Origin: Phoronis australis
Lineage: Eukaryota > Phoronida > Phoronidae
Direction of reading: 5' to 3'
NCBI GenBank assembly: GCA_002633005.1
Contig: NMRA01000246.1
Location: 239,856 to 303,855, forward strand
DNA: 64,000 bases
Positions 38,744 through 50,655 of this stretch are shown here, piece by piece. How positions within the stretch are numbered: position 1 is the first letter of the stretch; every line of letters starts with the position of its first letter. The notes beneath the pieces are model-generated. The model was given only the letters and a program-made list of their open reading frames with translations. It was not told the DNA's origin and ran no database searches. Position numbers and translations under genes: made by a program.

Positions 38744-39780
38744 TCAGGAAGTAAATTCACTGAATAACAAAAGGATGATGTCACAGATCACATGGTCATA
38801 GTATTTGCCTATTAAGCAACAATACGACTTTCTTGACCAAAAAATATTAGTGAATAAGCTAGGAGCATTAGACATAAGTGTTGAAAAATCCACAAATTCA
38901 GCCCCAGGACTCTGGGACTTTTGGCGTGCGAGTCAATCAAACCGATAGGAAAATAAGCAATTCTCCCTTGGTAAGCTAAATTCAAAGTCACGGTATACAA
39001 AAGCTCTTCCCTTCTGCTATACAGGCAATGCCTCCTGGCTGTAGATCTCAGCAACACTCCTAGTGTCTTCAAATGTACCCTCAAGAACACTCTCCCATGA
39101 CACACCATCAACTGTGAACTGACAACTATTGGTGTCAACAAACTCGTGACAACAGAATTTATAATGAATGGAAGTTTAAAATTTTTGAAAATGAATAGCA
39201 ATCATGGTTCTCCAACAATTGAAACTAGTGACAAAACAAAATGCAAAGAAGGAAGAATATGCAGCAATAAGAAAAGAACAAGAAACAGGCCCTTGTACAG
39301 AATGACAGGTAACCTGTCTGTGCTGTCTCCTCTTGGTATGGCCCATAACTCCCCATAACCCATTTCCGTTTGACCATGAGCACATTCACTGTAATGGCAT
39401 TCAGTCCTCAGTTTTGTTAACACAATAAAAGACTGAAATGTTGAATGCAGTAGCATTTGTTTGAGTTGGAAGCATTTCAAGCCCCCAAAGAATCCAACTG
39501 CCTCTAAAGATGTCCATATATACTCAAAAGGTACAAAATATAACTTTGATAGTTAAACCGGGGTTAAACTTAATTTGCCCATTAAATCTTCCGGCATACA
39601 GACTTGATTGGTATGTGCTTTCATCCAACGAAGATCATGACTACAGCAGACGGTACAACTATCAACCAGAAGTCATGTGATCTTCAGTTGAATGAAGATG
39701 CCGATAGCCAGCCAGCCAGCTTAAGCTGAATGAAGACTAACTACGTTAAAATACCCTGTGTTAACCTCACATAAACCTTT

Positions 39781-41420
39781 GAAATTTCACACCACCCAGA
39801 GTAGTTCTGCTCGGTACGTCATTGTGAAATTTGCATCAACAACTAGAGCTAACGATCAGCGGTGGTGCATGAAAAATGTAGGAGTCAACGGACACCTTGC
39901 CCATTACAGCCTTTTAATTGAAAAACAATCTAATAACTTATTTTCTTGCATAATTCTCCAGGTATTGAAACAAAGAAAACTTTGTTGTTGATTAGAGCAT
40001 ACACTCCTGAAACGCGCACATGCTATTTCCTATTTTTACAACAACTTTCAGGAGACGAAGACTGCTAGTTATGACAAAGCAAAAATTTAATCTGAAATTT
40101 ACTTTGCTGGTATCAAAAAACGAAAAACTTATAACCAAGTGAAACCAGTTCTGAAAATTTGTTATGATAAGCACACAACCTTGTGGAAGAAGAACAGTTG
40201 ATTGAAGAATCAGCAAAAAAAGAAACTGGCCAATAGGCTCTATTTCATGGCACTAAAAGCCGAGGCAGAAGATCGCTCATCAACTTAAATCGCAGGATAA
40301 CGATACAACTGCATTTTATCACCAGTACTAGTAAATAAGTTAGTTTACTCAAGGAAGAGTGTATTGCGCATTTTATACACACATGGCATGAGTACAAAGC
40401 TGTGTATTTATACAACATAATTCTACCGTATCTACAAGAGTTAGCCAGCCAGTTAGCTAGATGACTATAATCATCAAAATACAAATAGGAACGGCTGTGT
40501 GTTCAACTCCAATAGACCTCGAAATTTCACACCATCCGGGTAGCTCTGCTCATTGCCTCAAAATGAAGAGCTAATGGCCAGCGGGGGCGTATGCAAAATC
40601 TGAAAGTCAATTGACACTCACCTTGGGGGTTGTAGGCATTTAAGTAAACAAATCTAGTATATATCATTTTCTTGCACAATTCTCGGCCTTTTGTAACAAA
40701 AAAATTATCATTGTTTTGAAAACAGTGACACGTGCATATGCCATTTCCTAAATTTTATGCGACATCTCTCAGGAGATAATGATGGCTGAGATTCGCAGGA
40801 GCAATAAGGTTTACAAATTAGGTTTACAAAAAACTTGTAATAAAATAAAAACCAATTACGATAATTTGTTGTGAAAAATATGTTCGCAACCTCATGGAAG
40901 AAGAACAGTTGATTAAAGAATATAGGCAAAAAAGAAACTGGCCCATAGGTGGCTATATGTCAAGGCACTGAAAGCCAACGTATAAGATATGGCGCTCCAC
41001 ATTTTTAGCAGCAGAATAATACAAAAAAAAAACAGTGCAGGTGGCCTGATCTATTTGCGGTGCATCCGACGTGTGCAGGCCTAATGGTTGGGCCCATTGC
41101 ACAAAACACCTGAGCAAAAGCACGAGAGCCCCATTATGGTTCTTCGTGACGGATAGTTTTCAAGTCTGCCAGTCCCCTTTAGGAAAACGAACAGACGTTT
41201 CCATTCATTACCATGCACTATATTTTGTAGACATGCAGCAGAATAATGGTAGGATGCCACTTTTTCTAACACCCGTAAATAATTTAGTTTACTCCAGGAA
41301 TAGTATAGGTTTTAATGACAACCATTTTGTGTCAGATATTTCGTTTGGCCAGTTTTTTACCGGCATATGTCGACACAAAGCTGTAATTTAGTACAGCTTT
41401 GCACCACGGCAACTACAAGT
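39781..41420 (+). repeat. Diverged tandem duplication upstream of FAM227
   Basis: Unit 1 (about 39781-40446) and unit 2 (about 40521-41420) share, in order: GAAATTTCACACCA, TCTGCTC, ATTTTCTTGCA-AATTCTC, CA-ATGC-ATTTCCTA, TGGAAGAAGAACAGTTGATT, AAAAAAGAAACTGGCC-ATAGG and TTAGTTTACTC-AGGAA. Unit 2 carries extra sequence between the last two blocks. No protein is encoded. It occupies the 5' region of the FAM227 gene. Confidence 0.85.
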
Positions 41421-41684
41421 ATAGTCTAAAGAAGATACTACAGTCAACGCAGCCATATGATGTCAGAATCTGAGACCATTGCCGTTTCGTTGGTGTTAAA
41501 ATAGATTCATGGTGTATAGTGTCAGTGTCAGTGACTCGAGTCTCACTCTCAGACTCAGCTCAGGATTTGTAAACTTGGAAGTACTTTTCGGGGAAATTAA
41601 CCAAACAATTTCGAATAACACAATACTATAGGATACGAGACTTCGCTCTTTGTTTATCGGTTAATCTCTTCTTCTTTGCTTCTA

Positions 41685-41704
41685 GTTGTTTCCTAGGTAG
41701 CAAC
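41685..41704. promoter_or_regulatory. X-box-like RFX site with long spacer
   Basis: The minus strand reads GTTGCTACCTAGGAAAC, with two RFX-type half sites (GTTGCT and GGAAAC) but a 5-base spacer instead of the usual 0-3. It lies between FAM227 and CBY1. RFX factors drive ciliary genes, which fits, but the spacing makes it a weak candidate. Confidence 0.22.
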
Positions 41705-42082
41705 AAGTCTTCTTCATAGTAACGCATAGGAGTCCCAACTCGGTTTATAGTTTCCGCCATATTGGTCACCATCAACAAACGAATGTATGTTTTCTTATTC
41801 TATCGTTAGATTCGCATTTCACAGTAAATAGAAAAGAAAATTTATATATTGAACCATTTATCAAAGCCTATAATTGACAATTTTATTGTTTAAGACTTTT
41901 AAAGGATAAGTGACACCAGCTTTAAGCTGTATGTTGTCACTTTTGCGCCTTTGTTTGAAGTTCGAAGGCTAAGCCTGCAAAATGTCAACTCCACATATTA
42001 TGAGAGCGTTTTGTGAGCGCCCTCTGTACACAATGATTTGAAGATCGTTGACTGTTTTTGCGATGCCAACAGGAGAAATTAG
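41700..42082. promoter_or_regulatory. Putative CBY1 promoter and first non-coding exon
   Basis: A consensus donor (GTGAGT at 42083) follows GAGAAATTAG, and the next acceptor is the one before the CBY1 start exon (43151-43152). This fits a 5' UTR exon of CBY1 ending at 42082. A minus-strand CCAAT and ATGGCGG motif (about 41754-41765) resembles NF-Y and YY1 sites seen at broadly active promoters. The interval could also start FAM227 transcripts on the other strand. Start sites are inferred. Confidence 0.4.
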
Positions 42083-42170
42083 GTGAGTAATGAATAAAAT
42101 TATAACGACTGTATTCTTTAACTATTTAGAAAATTAATAAGGTTGGACGTTTTTTATTTCACACAATGGA

Positions 42171-42413
42171 ATGCAAAACGACGATGAGGAGAGGTGGGAC
42201 AGTGCCACCGACTCAACTACTGTACTTATACTCCCGTTATCAAACTTTTCGAGCGGTCCTTCGCCAAAATCGGCAACTAGCCATTTTTACACTGTAGTCA
42301 TGCCAGGAATTATAACATCATCATTTCCCCTGGCACGAGCAGAAAAAAGATGTAAAAATTTCGAGGTGGCAATTTGGGTAACAGAACGAAGGAGTGTTGG
42401 TAAAAAAGTTTGA
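42171..42413 (+). CDS. 80-codon ORF in CBY1 intron 1, unknown
   Basis: Starts ATG and would give MQNDDEERWDSATDSTTVLI and onward, ending VTERRSVGKKV. The acidic start looks plausible for a protein, but no relatives, splice sites or repeats support it. It is probably intronic noise. Confidence 0.15.
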   Translation: MQNDDEERWDSATDSTTVLILPLSNFSSGPSPKSATSHFYTVVMPGIITSSFPLARAEKRCKNFEVAIWVTERRSVGKKV

Positions 42414-42589
42414 TTGCGGGAGTATTTGCTCAACTTCAAGCTGGGAAAATTTAAAGACATCGGCAGTCTCCTAAGCCGGCTTAGCCTAAGGTGTTCCGGT
42501 ATGCACAAAAGATAACTTATAGCACTGTGACTTTGATAAATTAGGCCAGACAGTACTACCTTGTGAATTAGGGCCATCCAATTCTTTGC

Positions 42590-43115
42590 AAATGCTTTGT
42601 AACCCTCGGCAACCCTCAAAAGTCATAACGCTAAATCGTCGTGAGAGACCGTCCGGTCTGGGGTCAACAGAAAACCACAGTTCAACTGCGAGTCTACAAC
42701 AATGTGATAAACGATAGTAGTTCTACTTGCTGCGTCAGCTGCAGGTATGCTTATCTCTTTTATGACACACAATGTGTGACTGGGCAAAGCGTTTTCAAAA
42801 TAAAGTGGATAAATCAGTGGAGTGTGAGACCCCTGAGGTCCCTGTCAAGTCCTCTCGACAATTCTACGTTATGTTGGCGGAAAATTTGAAAACTTTCAAA
42901 GTCTGCTAAACTGGCAAGCATGACCTATACTTCTAACCAATTACACGGCAACTGTGGTAGAAGACCACCCACCAAGGACCATTATGTCCAATTTGTGAGA
43001 TAGGAAACCTTGAGTTTTTAGTTAATTCCAGACCTGCTTTTATCTTTCACGATTGAAACCATTAATGCATTAGTAGGTGACAGAATGAGGATTGGTTGAA
43101 ATCATCGAAACACGA
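42590..43115 (+). repeat. Dispersed repeat family 2, interrupted copy
   Basis: The left part (about 42600-42624, CCTCGGCAACCCTCAAAAG) and right part (about 42873-43115, AAATTTGAAAAC, CAAAGTCTGCTAAAC-GGCAAG, GACAGAATGAGGATTGGTTG) together align with 63110-63375. The ATAACG MITE at 42625-42872 lies between the two parts. It sits in CBY1 intron 1 and ends about 40 bp before the start-codon exon. Confidence 0.75.
42625..42872 (+). mobile_element. ATAACG-ended MITE, copy 2 (nested)
   Basis: About 248 bp from ATAACGCTAAATCGTCG to CGACAATTCTACGTTAT, with imperfect inverted ends. It matches 8778-9042 (reverse) and 52013-52284. It is inserted in a family 2 repeat whose uninterrupted relative at 63110-63375 marks the boundaries. 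Confidence 0.88.
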
Positions 43116-43162
43116 TTTAGTGTCCTTTTAACTTGTCCAATGGATTTTACAGAAGTTGAAGA

Positions 43163-44404
43163 ATGCCAATTTTTGGAAACAAGTTCACTCCAAAGAAGAC
43201 TCCTCCACGAAAGTCACCATCTTTGTCCAATTTGAGTTTGGACAATGCTCAACAAGCTCAAGAGTTTGGACTGGACACTGACCATCCTATAAGGCTGCGG
43301 CTCGGTCAGAATGAAGTCACATTTGAGGAGGGACAGTGGATTGCAGGTTTGACAATTTCCTGATGACAAAGACAGTCAAATGGCTCGATATTTAAATTCC
43401 CGGTTGTAATGCTAATTGGAAATGTATGACTAATTTGTTTATCAATTACCTGGCAAATGTTCAGTTGTTTACACTGTCCTATAGTGTATTAAAATTAGAC
43501 AATGATAAGCAGTTCAATGATGATCAAATTCAAAGGATAAAAGTCACTATGGTCACCAAAATGTCGTTGAAACTTGCTTAAGCCAAATCCTACTGGATTG
43601 AGAGATTTCGTCCAAGTAAGGCACTGTCAATTCTTTGGGACTTCTTAGATGATGCAAAAGCTAGAAAAGTAATAAGTTTTCAGTTTCCAAACCAACTCTT
43701 TTTGTTGCTCATGTTCACTATAGTGGAACATGACACTTGACCATCAAGATATCTATTAACACCCCTGAGTTTATAACAAGGTTTCATCTCACAGAGGTTG
43801 GCCAGGGTGGTGGTGGAGGTGCTAGCCATAAAGAACTGGTGAAGATTAGGAAACAGAATCAGCAACTGGTAGAAGAGAACAACCTCCTCAAGGTCAAGGT
43901 TGAGATATTACTGGACATGGTGAGTGTTTGCCCAAGAACCAGTGAGATGTTGGTGACTTTCAAATGTGCTCAAAATAAAGGACTAGATTGGAGTCTGGAC
44001 AAACCTGCGATCGAGTCTGCTTTTTAATGTCACATTCAGCTTTTCATTGCAAAATTAAATTAAGTTATAAATCACGTATTTCCCTGCATTTTTACTAGCA
44101 AGTTGTCATTTTCACAATGAGCACAGTCAGATTCATCTCAATGACACAGTTATCTAGTCACTTACATACTGAAGCTGTAGTTGATTATCTGATTAGTGGG
44201 AATGCCAGTGTTTTGTAGACTGACTCTGGAATACTTTCTTTAAATCCTTACTGAGCACACACTTTTCATCTTCTCATAAATGGGACAAGTTATCTTGAAT
44301 TCGTTAATCTGCTTATTTTGCAGCTAACAGAAACCACTGCGGAGACTCATTTACAGCAGCGTGAAATAGAGAGCATGAAGTCTATGGTGAAGAAGAAGAG
44401 ATGA
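43163..44404 (+). CDS. CBY1: Chibby homologue CBY1
   Basis: Small coiled-coil protein of the ciliary base and distal centriole; in vertebrates it also binds beta-catenin and dampens Wnt signalling. Exons: 43163-43346, 43795-43919 and 44324-44404 (TGA 44402-44404), 129 residues; the human protein has 126. The N-terminus MPIFGNKFTPKKTPPRKSPS with SLSNL is the hallmark basic start of Chibby. It is followed by LRLGQNEVTFEEGQWIAG and, at about residues 80-105, the leucine-zipper region NQQLVEENNLLKVKVEILLD. The tail ends EIESMKSMVKKKR, a basic stretch that in the family serves nuclear import. The start codon lies ten bases into its exon (acceptor 43151-43152), so the first exon is non-coding. A glycine run (GQGGGGG) opens the second coding exon. 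It lies head to head with the FAM227 gene, as in human. AATAAA at 45423-45428 is a possible poly(A) signal. Confidence 0.97.
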
Positions 44405-47400
44405 TACATAGATTGGCGCAGACTTTGAGTGGCTACTTTGTTGAAAACTTAGATCTGTCCTGATTCAAGGTGTTCTGTTGGTATGGAGACACCAAACTGA
44501 GTATCTTATTGAATCATACCTTAAACTCAGCAATGTGTGGTGTGACTTTGAGAAATAAGATGAAGAACCCGAGTATGATGCTCAACCTTTAAGTCAACAT
44601 TAACTTTGAATTCTGTCAAAGACTACTAACTTTTGATTTAGACTACAAACTGCTATAAAATTGGTTTTAATTTTTTACTTATTGAGATGAGAAGTGGTTT
44701 TTGGTCTTGCAAAAAATTGGCTGCTTGTTATTGCTCAAGACCAGGCTCGGAGCATAAAAGACTTGCCGTGACAAGTTAACTTATAGAGCCTGGGGCCTGT
44801 TCCAAGAAACCAACTTAAGTTCATACTTTACTTAAGTCTAAGATTGTCTCAACCTCCAAACACTGAAACTTCCACATCCGGTAAGTTACATCAAATTTAA
44901 GAAACATGCTGAACCACTATAGTTTGGGCACAACAGCTCATTTTCAAACATAATGGCGAATTTGTGCACGTAGAGAATAGTCACTTTAACTTGTCTGAGT
45001 ATGTGAAAGGGAGCTGATGTGTCGATGATACTTAGAGGTCCTTGTGGACAGCAGTGTTCAGGACAGATGAAAATATCCTTGTGAAAATATTTGTTTAAAA
45101 AATAAGATTTAATGAAAAACATTTGTGATGGAAGAAGTCCAGTTTGTTTTAAAAGGCTTTTTCTGTCTCAATTTTGTAGTCTGTAAGTGGTGTCTTAGCT
45201 TTGGATAAAATATCAAGCATTTATTCTTTGTAACACCCACGTAAAAGATTCATAAAAAAATTTTAGTGGGTTGTTTTGAATTCTTTGGTGCTATCGCTTG
45301 TTTTGTTTTGTTTCTTCGGCCTGATGGGGGTAAAGTAGGTCACACATTATTTTGTAACTCACAGAACTAGAGAGCTGCTAATCCTACTATCAATTTGTTC
45401 TCAATCTTAGGCTTCTGGTGCAAATAAAAAGTCATTTGGCTTTTGGTGTTCTTTTTGGAATGCAGTGCTAAGAAAGGTATAATAGTCATGGCACTGTGTT
45501 TGCTTGACAAAGGATGACAAATGTTATTGATAATCAACTGGTTAAAGATTTAAGACTTCCTGCTTGGTTATTTTGTAAGGCAAGAACAAATAACAGGATA
45601 ATTGTTTAATTATCCTGTTAGTGATGAATAACAGTAGCCAAGCCTCTCTTTTGACTTAATAACATAATTATGCTAAAAGGCTGATTTTATGCAACTTGTT
45701 ATTCTGAAATATTAAAGGTACTTATCTATGCAAAATTATTTAAGAGATGGCATATACACTGCATTTCTAATCTATTTTTACAAACAATCATTGAGACATT
45801 GTTCTTTAAGTAAAAGCATTCGGGGTTGTCAGTCTTCCCTCATGACTCACACGGTCATTCTCATGAACAGCATCATTTTCTATTTCATTAAAAGAACTGA
45901 GATTGTGTCAATTGAATGGATGTTAATGTGGAATGAGAAATGAGTACAGTTAGTAAGGAATGTATGATAACTGGGCACTGTCAACAAGAACTTTGGTGCA
46001 GGTGGTGGCTAAGGATGATTGTCTACCCTGGTATTTGAAGAGTTGATGAAGCTGATTTCAACCTGCCTTCTCGCAGGAAAATGTTTTACTAAGACCACTT
46101 TCGGTTAAAAATTGTCCTCAACTTTTCCGTTATCAGATTGAAAGGAATTTGGGGTCTTGGGAGAAATGTCATTTCATTATTGCTTGAGTCCAGAGTCAAT
46201 AAGTTGGCTTGACTTCAGGGGTCAGTTTCTGCTCTTCGCATGAGTTTTGGCATATTTTGGAGGTTAGAGCTGGGAGTTAACTAGCCTGCACAGTGGCTTT
46301 GAATTTTTCACATGGTTGTAAATAATGGGAGTCTTTCAAAAACAATAGGCTTTTTGAAATTTGCAAGGCCAGAGAATGCAGTTCTTTGTGAACGTTGTTC
46401 TTAGTCATACAACAGTCCTAGTTGGACTGTGTAACTATACACAGCTTAACAAAGGGTTTATGGTCCTGGGTGAGAAGACTACTTCCTATGGATAGCTGAA
46501 TAGCTGGGCCCCTAATAAGTTGTATTTGTCATTTTAAAATAGTAGTTTGTTAGAAAATGGCGTGTGTTGTCTCATGTAGTTTGTGTGAGAAACGAGATTT
46601 TTGTGATGTTTATTTAATTCCAATAAATATATATGAGAAATGATTAATCTCCTGTAATACTGTATTTCAAATTTTAAATATGACTTTCAGATTTCTTAAT
46701 CAGTTCAATTCATTTATTATATCTTCACTAATTTTGTTCTTTGGTTCACGCTTATCTGCAGATTATAGTTCAATTGATATTTACAACTGACAAATCCAAA
46801 AAATATGACTGCATTTGTTGGACATTAAAAATAACCGTGGTACCCGCGGTACGTTTGACGCGGGTTCCAGCAAATCACTCGATGCTTTTTTATTCCATTT
46901 ATTTTTTGGCAATTTTTCACTGAAGTTCTTGACAAAGGAATGCTCCATTGTCGGTTACACCATGGTTTCACCAAATAGACATTATCAAGATTTTCTTTGT
47001 TTGGGAATTCGTCAACTTGATAACTTTTCAAATTCACTATTGGAGTCTCTCTTTGCACTCATTCCCTGGTATCAGAAACATGGTCCCCGCAAAACGCTTA
47101 AAGCTACACCTTCCCCGTGATCAGCTGGTAAAAAACGAAACTTGAATACCACTTTTACTCCCATCAAATTTTCATGTTGCGAACTAGAACATGGAAGCCA
47201 TCACCGGCTCAATTAAGAAAACGCTTCAGAGTTTATTGGGCGACCCTGAAATAGAAATAATTCGAAAATGGTGCCAACATGATATGCATGCCTGTTACTT
47301 GAGTTGCCGGCTCATTTATCAACATTTCAAATATTGATTTTGCGATCACAGATCAAAAGGGCGAAATGAAACTTCAGTTACAGCGGATATTCGGCTAGAC

Positions 47401-50400
47401 CACTATGAGATTGGTCTTAACGTGCTTCTTACTTAGACGGGAAGCGACTTCGGGGTTCGTAAAACATGGCAGTTCGTTATTCATTGAGACTATGCTTAGC
47501 AGATTAAGTGACACGCTGTAACAGGCCAATTTCTAGATCCCGGTCTCTACCAGTAACGAATTGCCAGTTTTTATGAAGTCCTGAAATCACCTCTCATATA
47601 TTTAAGGGAAGGCTGGTTATGTCGATGAGTATAGTAAGAAGGATACGCAAATAATTTCTGCCACATTTTAGAGGATATGATCTCAGTCACTGGCCTGAAA
47701 ACTAAACGCATCCACTTGTAAAAATATGTTAGAAAGCATTTTCGTTGGCTGTATGAAGTTACCCGCAACACTTGACTATTTTTACTGTTTCTTGCTCTCT
47801 ACCTTGCGAGCACTTATATAGGAACAGTAGTATCTTTTTCAAAAGGAAAATTGCACTATCGTCACGGTTTCGAGTGTACATAAATCCGCTAAAGTTGCAT
47901 GTGAATAGCAACGACGCATCGATTGCCGAATTCAAACACAAAGGTTGCCGCCTTCCATGTCTCGTACGTCGAAGCGTTTGACTACGGCTTTTATGTCAGA
48001 AAAGCAGTATATATACTTGTCCCGTCTGGCGTCATCCATTACATTCTTCCAGTGCATAGTGGTTTCGTGGACAGAATTCCTTATCCAGACTGTGCTGTGA
48101 TTAATTTTTTTTTGCAATTTCAAACTCTATGCTGCTCAGTTAGGATATGTTCCACCCAAAATGCAGGTCCACTGTACAGTAGTGTTCCTGGCCTCACTAT
48201 CGGGTTGAACGAACTCGTGTGAGTACGGAGTAAGAAGCTTGTACACTGCAACGATTGCAGCGTAACGCAGCGTCATTCTGCTGACAACCCATCTAACGGC
48301 CTGTACGTGTGGTGACTACGTGTATCTGCTAAATCAGTCGTGTTTCATGTTTATAACCAATTTCTTTATTCCAACAGTAGTCACGCCCAGTTTCCAAAGC
48401 AAATTCTTCTCTTCTTTTGGTTGCAGCTTGCACACGCATTTAAACGTAAAACGGTACTAAAATTTTCATAGGTCCAGACTGAATTAAACACGGCCGCCGG
48501 TTGCATGAAACAGTCTCAAATACTTAGGGACGCAACTAAGTTCCCTAAATCTTTTGCGTATTTATGCAGTTCTTTACTCACTAACAGATGCAATCTTTTT
48601 GTGCCATTTTAGCTTTTTATGAGCTCCTCTTTGACTAATGACGTTTATAGCTAAAAACTGAGCCCATTGTTCAATAAAAATAAATGGGGAATCATTTCTT
48701 AAATTATGGGCGTTGCATCAAAAGATTCGTGCATATTTTTATAACTGGGTACTGAAAATTCATCGGCCAGTATTAAAGCAAAAATGAGTTAGTGATGAGA
48801 ATAAATTAAAATACCACAAAAAAGGACAATCAATGCTTTCAAAAGTTAACAATGCTGTGAGAGATTAGGGATCATAGTTGAGTCCCATTTGGAAATGTTC
48901 CTTGCAACCGGGGGATAGTGTCCGCAATTTTACTCGGACGGTGAAATAGACCCATTGAATTGACAAACCTGCATAGTAATCTTTGTACAACGAAAATATA
49001 TGTTTTGCTTAGGGTTGGTACATGTATATTATATGGTTTGCAATATAATAAATGCCACCTGATCGCTATGCCAGAACTGCTTTTAGGTAGGCCTATGCAA
49101 TGCGTTTTTTTCATTAAAATTCGCAGACGATCATTTCCTAAGTGTGGTTCTGTGTTCACAAGTCTAGAGTTGCTATGGGTGAAAAGAGTTTCGCGTGGAG
49201 AAAATGTTATTCACATATTCTCTCAGCTTATCAATCGGAAACTTATCTTCAGGGTTTGTGTTCAGACGTCGAATAAATTTATTGTGAACTTAAAATGTGA
49301 AAGTTATTTTAAGCTGACCATAATCTCACATAAAAGTTATGCGTTATAATTATGTTCCATGGATATTTTTAACTTGTAATTTCAGTCCTTGTAGAATCTA
49401 GAAGACATCTGCATATGGTACATCATGTATATCACGAAAGAATTTGTACGTTAAGCAAAAGTCAGAGGAAGATGACAAAAATCTAAAGCAATCCATATCA
49501 TCTAGTGAATCTATTATGAAGATCGAGAGTCAGTTCATACCGCGGCGACTGGCATGATTGTGAACGCGATGTAAACTTAACTACTTGTAAAATTTTGTTC
49601 TTTGGACCCGCCGTGCCGGCCTTGTTAGATAAATTATTTTCATTATTCAATGACGTAACTGTCACAGATATTACGCAATTTGGAACCACAAATAAGAAAT
49701 GCACAGCCACATCACATTTTTAAAATAAATGTGTTGCAGGTATTGGACTTTTCCGATTCAGTTATCTTCTGATAACGGTTGCACTCTTGTATGCTCCGGA
49801 GATGGAGGAGCTCAGAAAGGTTAGGATTGATCAGGTCCACCAATGGCCAGGTCATAATTTTCGCATGGGTTAGTAGGCCTAATCACTGCACTTCGTAAAT
49901 GTAGCTGACTTATCGTTACTGTTTTTAATTTTGGCATTTTAATTTTGTTTCACTGGGTCCGAAATGTCAAATTGACCGGTGTTATATGTATGCTAACTTT
50001 TGGTAATTTGCTTTTGAGTCGTCAAGCGAATCATGACGACGCGTATACCGGTGCCTCCTGTTGAAACCTCTGTCGGAACAGAACATTTTTTAACAGTTTG
50101 TGTGGTTGAAGGTTATGTAGTCATCATGCAGTAGAAGACAAGAGGCTTTTTTGGAGTGATCGACCTCAAGAGAAATTTAATCCAAGGCCAGGTCTAACGT
50201 TGAAAAAAAAACTCTTGTGCACACACACACACACCCGTTACTGGCACCTGCGCCGACTATGATGATAATATTCGAAGCACCACCGGTACTACAAAGGCCT
50301 TTAGCCGGCGTGCGGGTTAGTGCTCCAGTATGTGGACACATGTCGTTTTCCGATAAACGCCTTGAAAATAAAGATCCCAATATTATACTCTCTGTTTTGA

Positions 50401-50555
50401 TACCGAGCTTCTAGGGTCCTCAACCGGCCTAGTACCAAAGATTAACAGATTAAAAACTCACGCGGGATGCACTGAGCTCACATCCAAGAAAACAGTAACA
50501 GATTTTGCCAAAAGGTGCCGCTTACATTCTGTAATTGTCCCACAATGCAACGCTC
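44405..50555. other. CBY1-DNAL4 spacer, no supported gene
   Basis: This includes the probable CBY1 3' UTR (AATAAA at 45423 and 46623). Open frames at 46815-47120, 47571-48222 and 48872-49349 lack homology and splice context. A 12-bp perfect hairpin lies at 45591-45620 and a short CA run near 50219-50234. Nothing else was recognised. Confidence 0.5.
45591..45620. repeat. Perfect 12-bp inverted repeat
   Basis: TAACAGGATAAT (45591-45602) and ATTATCCTGTTA (45609-45620) flank a 6-base loop. It lacks the T run of an intrinsic terminator and has no obvious role. Confidence 0.85.
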
Positions 50556-50569
50556 GCTTGCTTGGTAAC
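50556..50569 (-). promoter_or_regulatory. X-box-like RFX site upstream of DNAL4
   Basis: The minus strand reads GTTACCAAGCAAGC. The half site GTTACC is canonical, followed by a 1-base spacer and AGCAAG, one base from AGCAAC. It lies about 87 bp before the DNAL4 start codon, a typical distance for X-boxes of ciliary genes. RFX control is inferred. Confidence 0.4.
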
Positions 50570-50655
50570 AGAAGGGAAGAAGTCGTTTTGTTGTAGAAGT
50601 TTTGCACGTTGCTGTAAATTTACGAAAATCTCTATATTTTATTGATAAAAACACA

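Noticed and set aside
38812-39480. Overlapping ORFs on both strands (129, 92, 70 and 69 codons)
   Set aside because: No family resemblance, no splice logic, and mutually overlapping frames of similar quality.
46815-47120. 101-codon ORF with a vague piggyBac-like F-x-LFF pattern
   Set aside because: It is too weak: no DDD context, no terminal repeats, and the opposite strand has an equally long frame.
47571-49349. Cluster of short ORFs in the CBY1-DNAL4 spacer
   Set aside because: They overlap on both strands, lack ordered domains and have no consistent splice sites.
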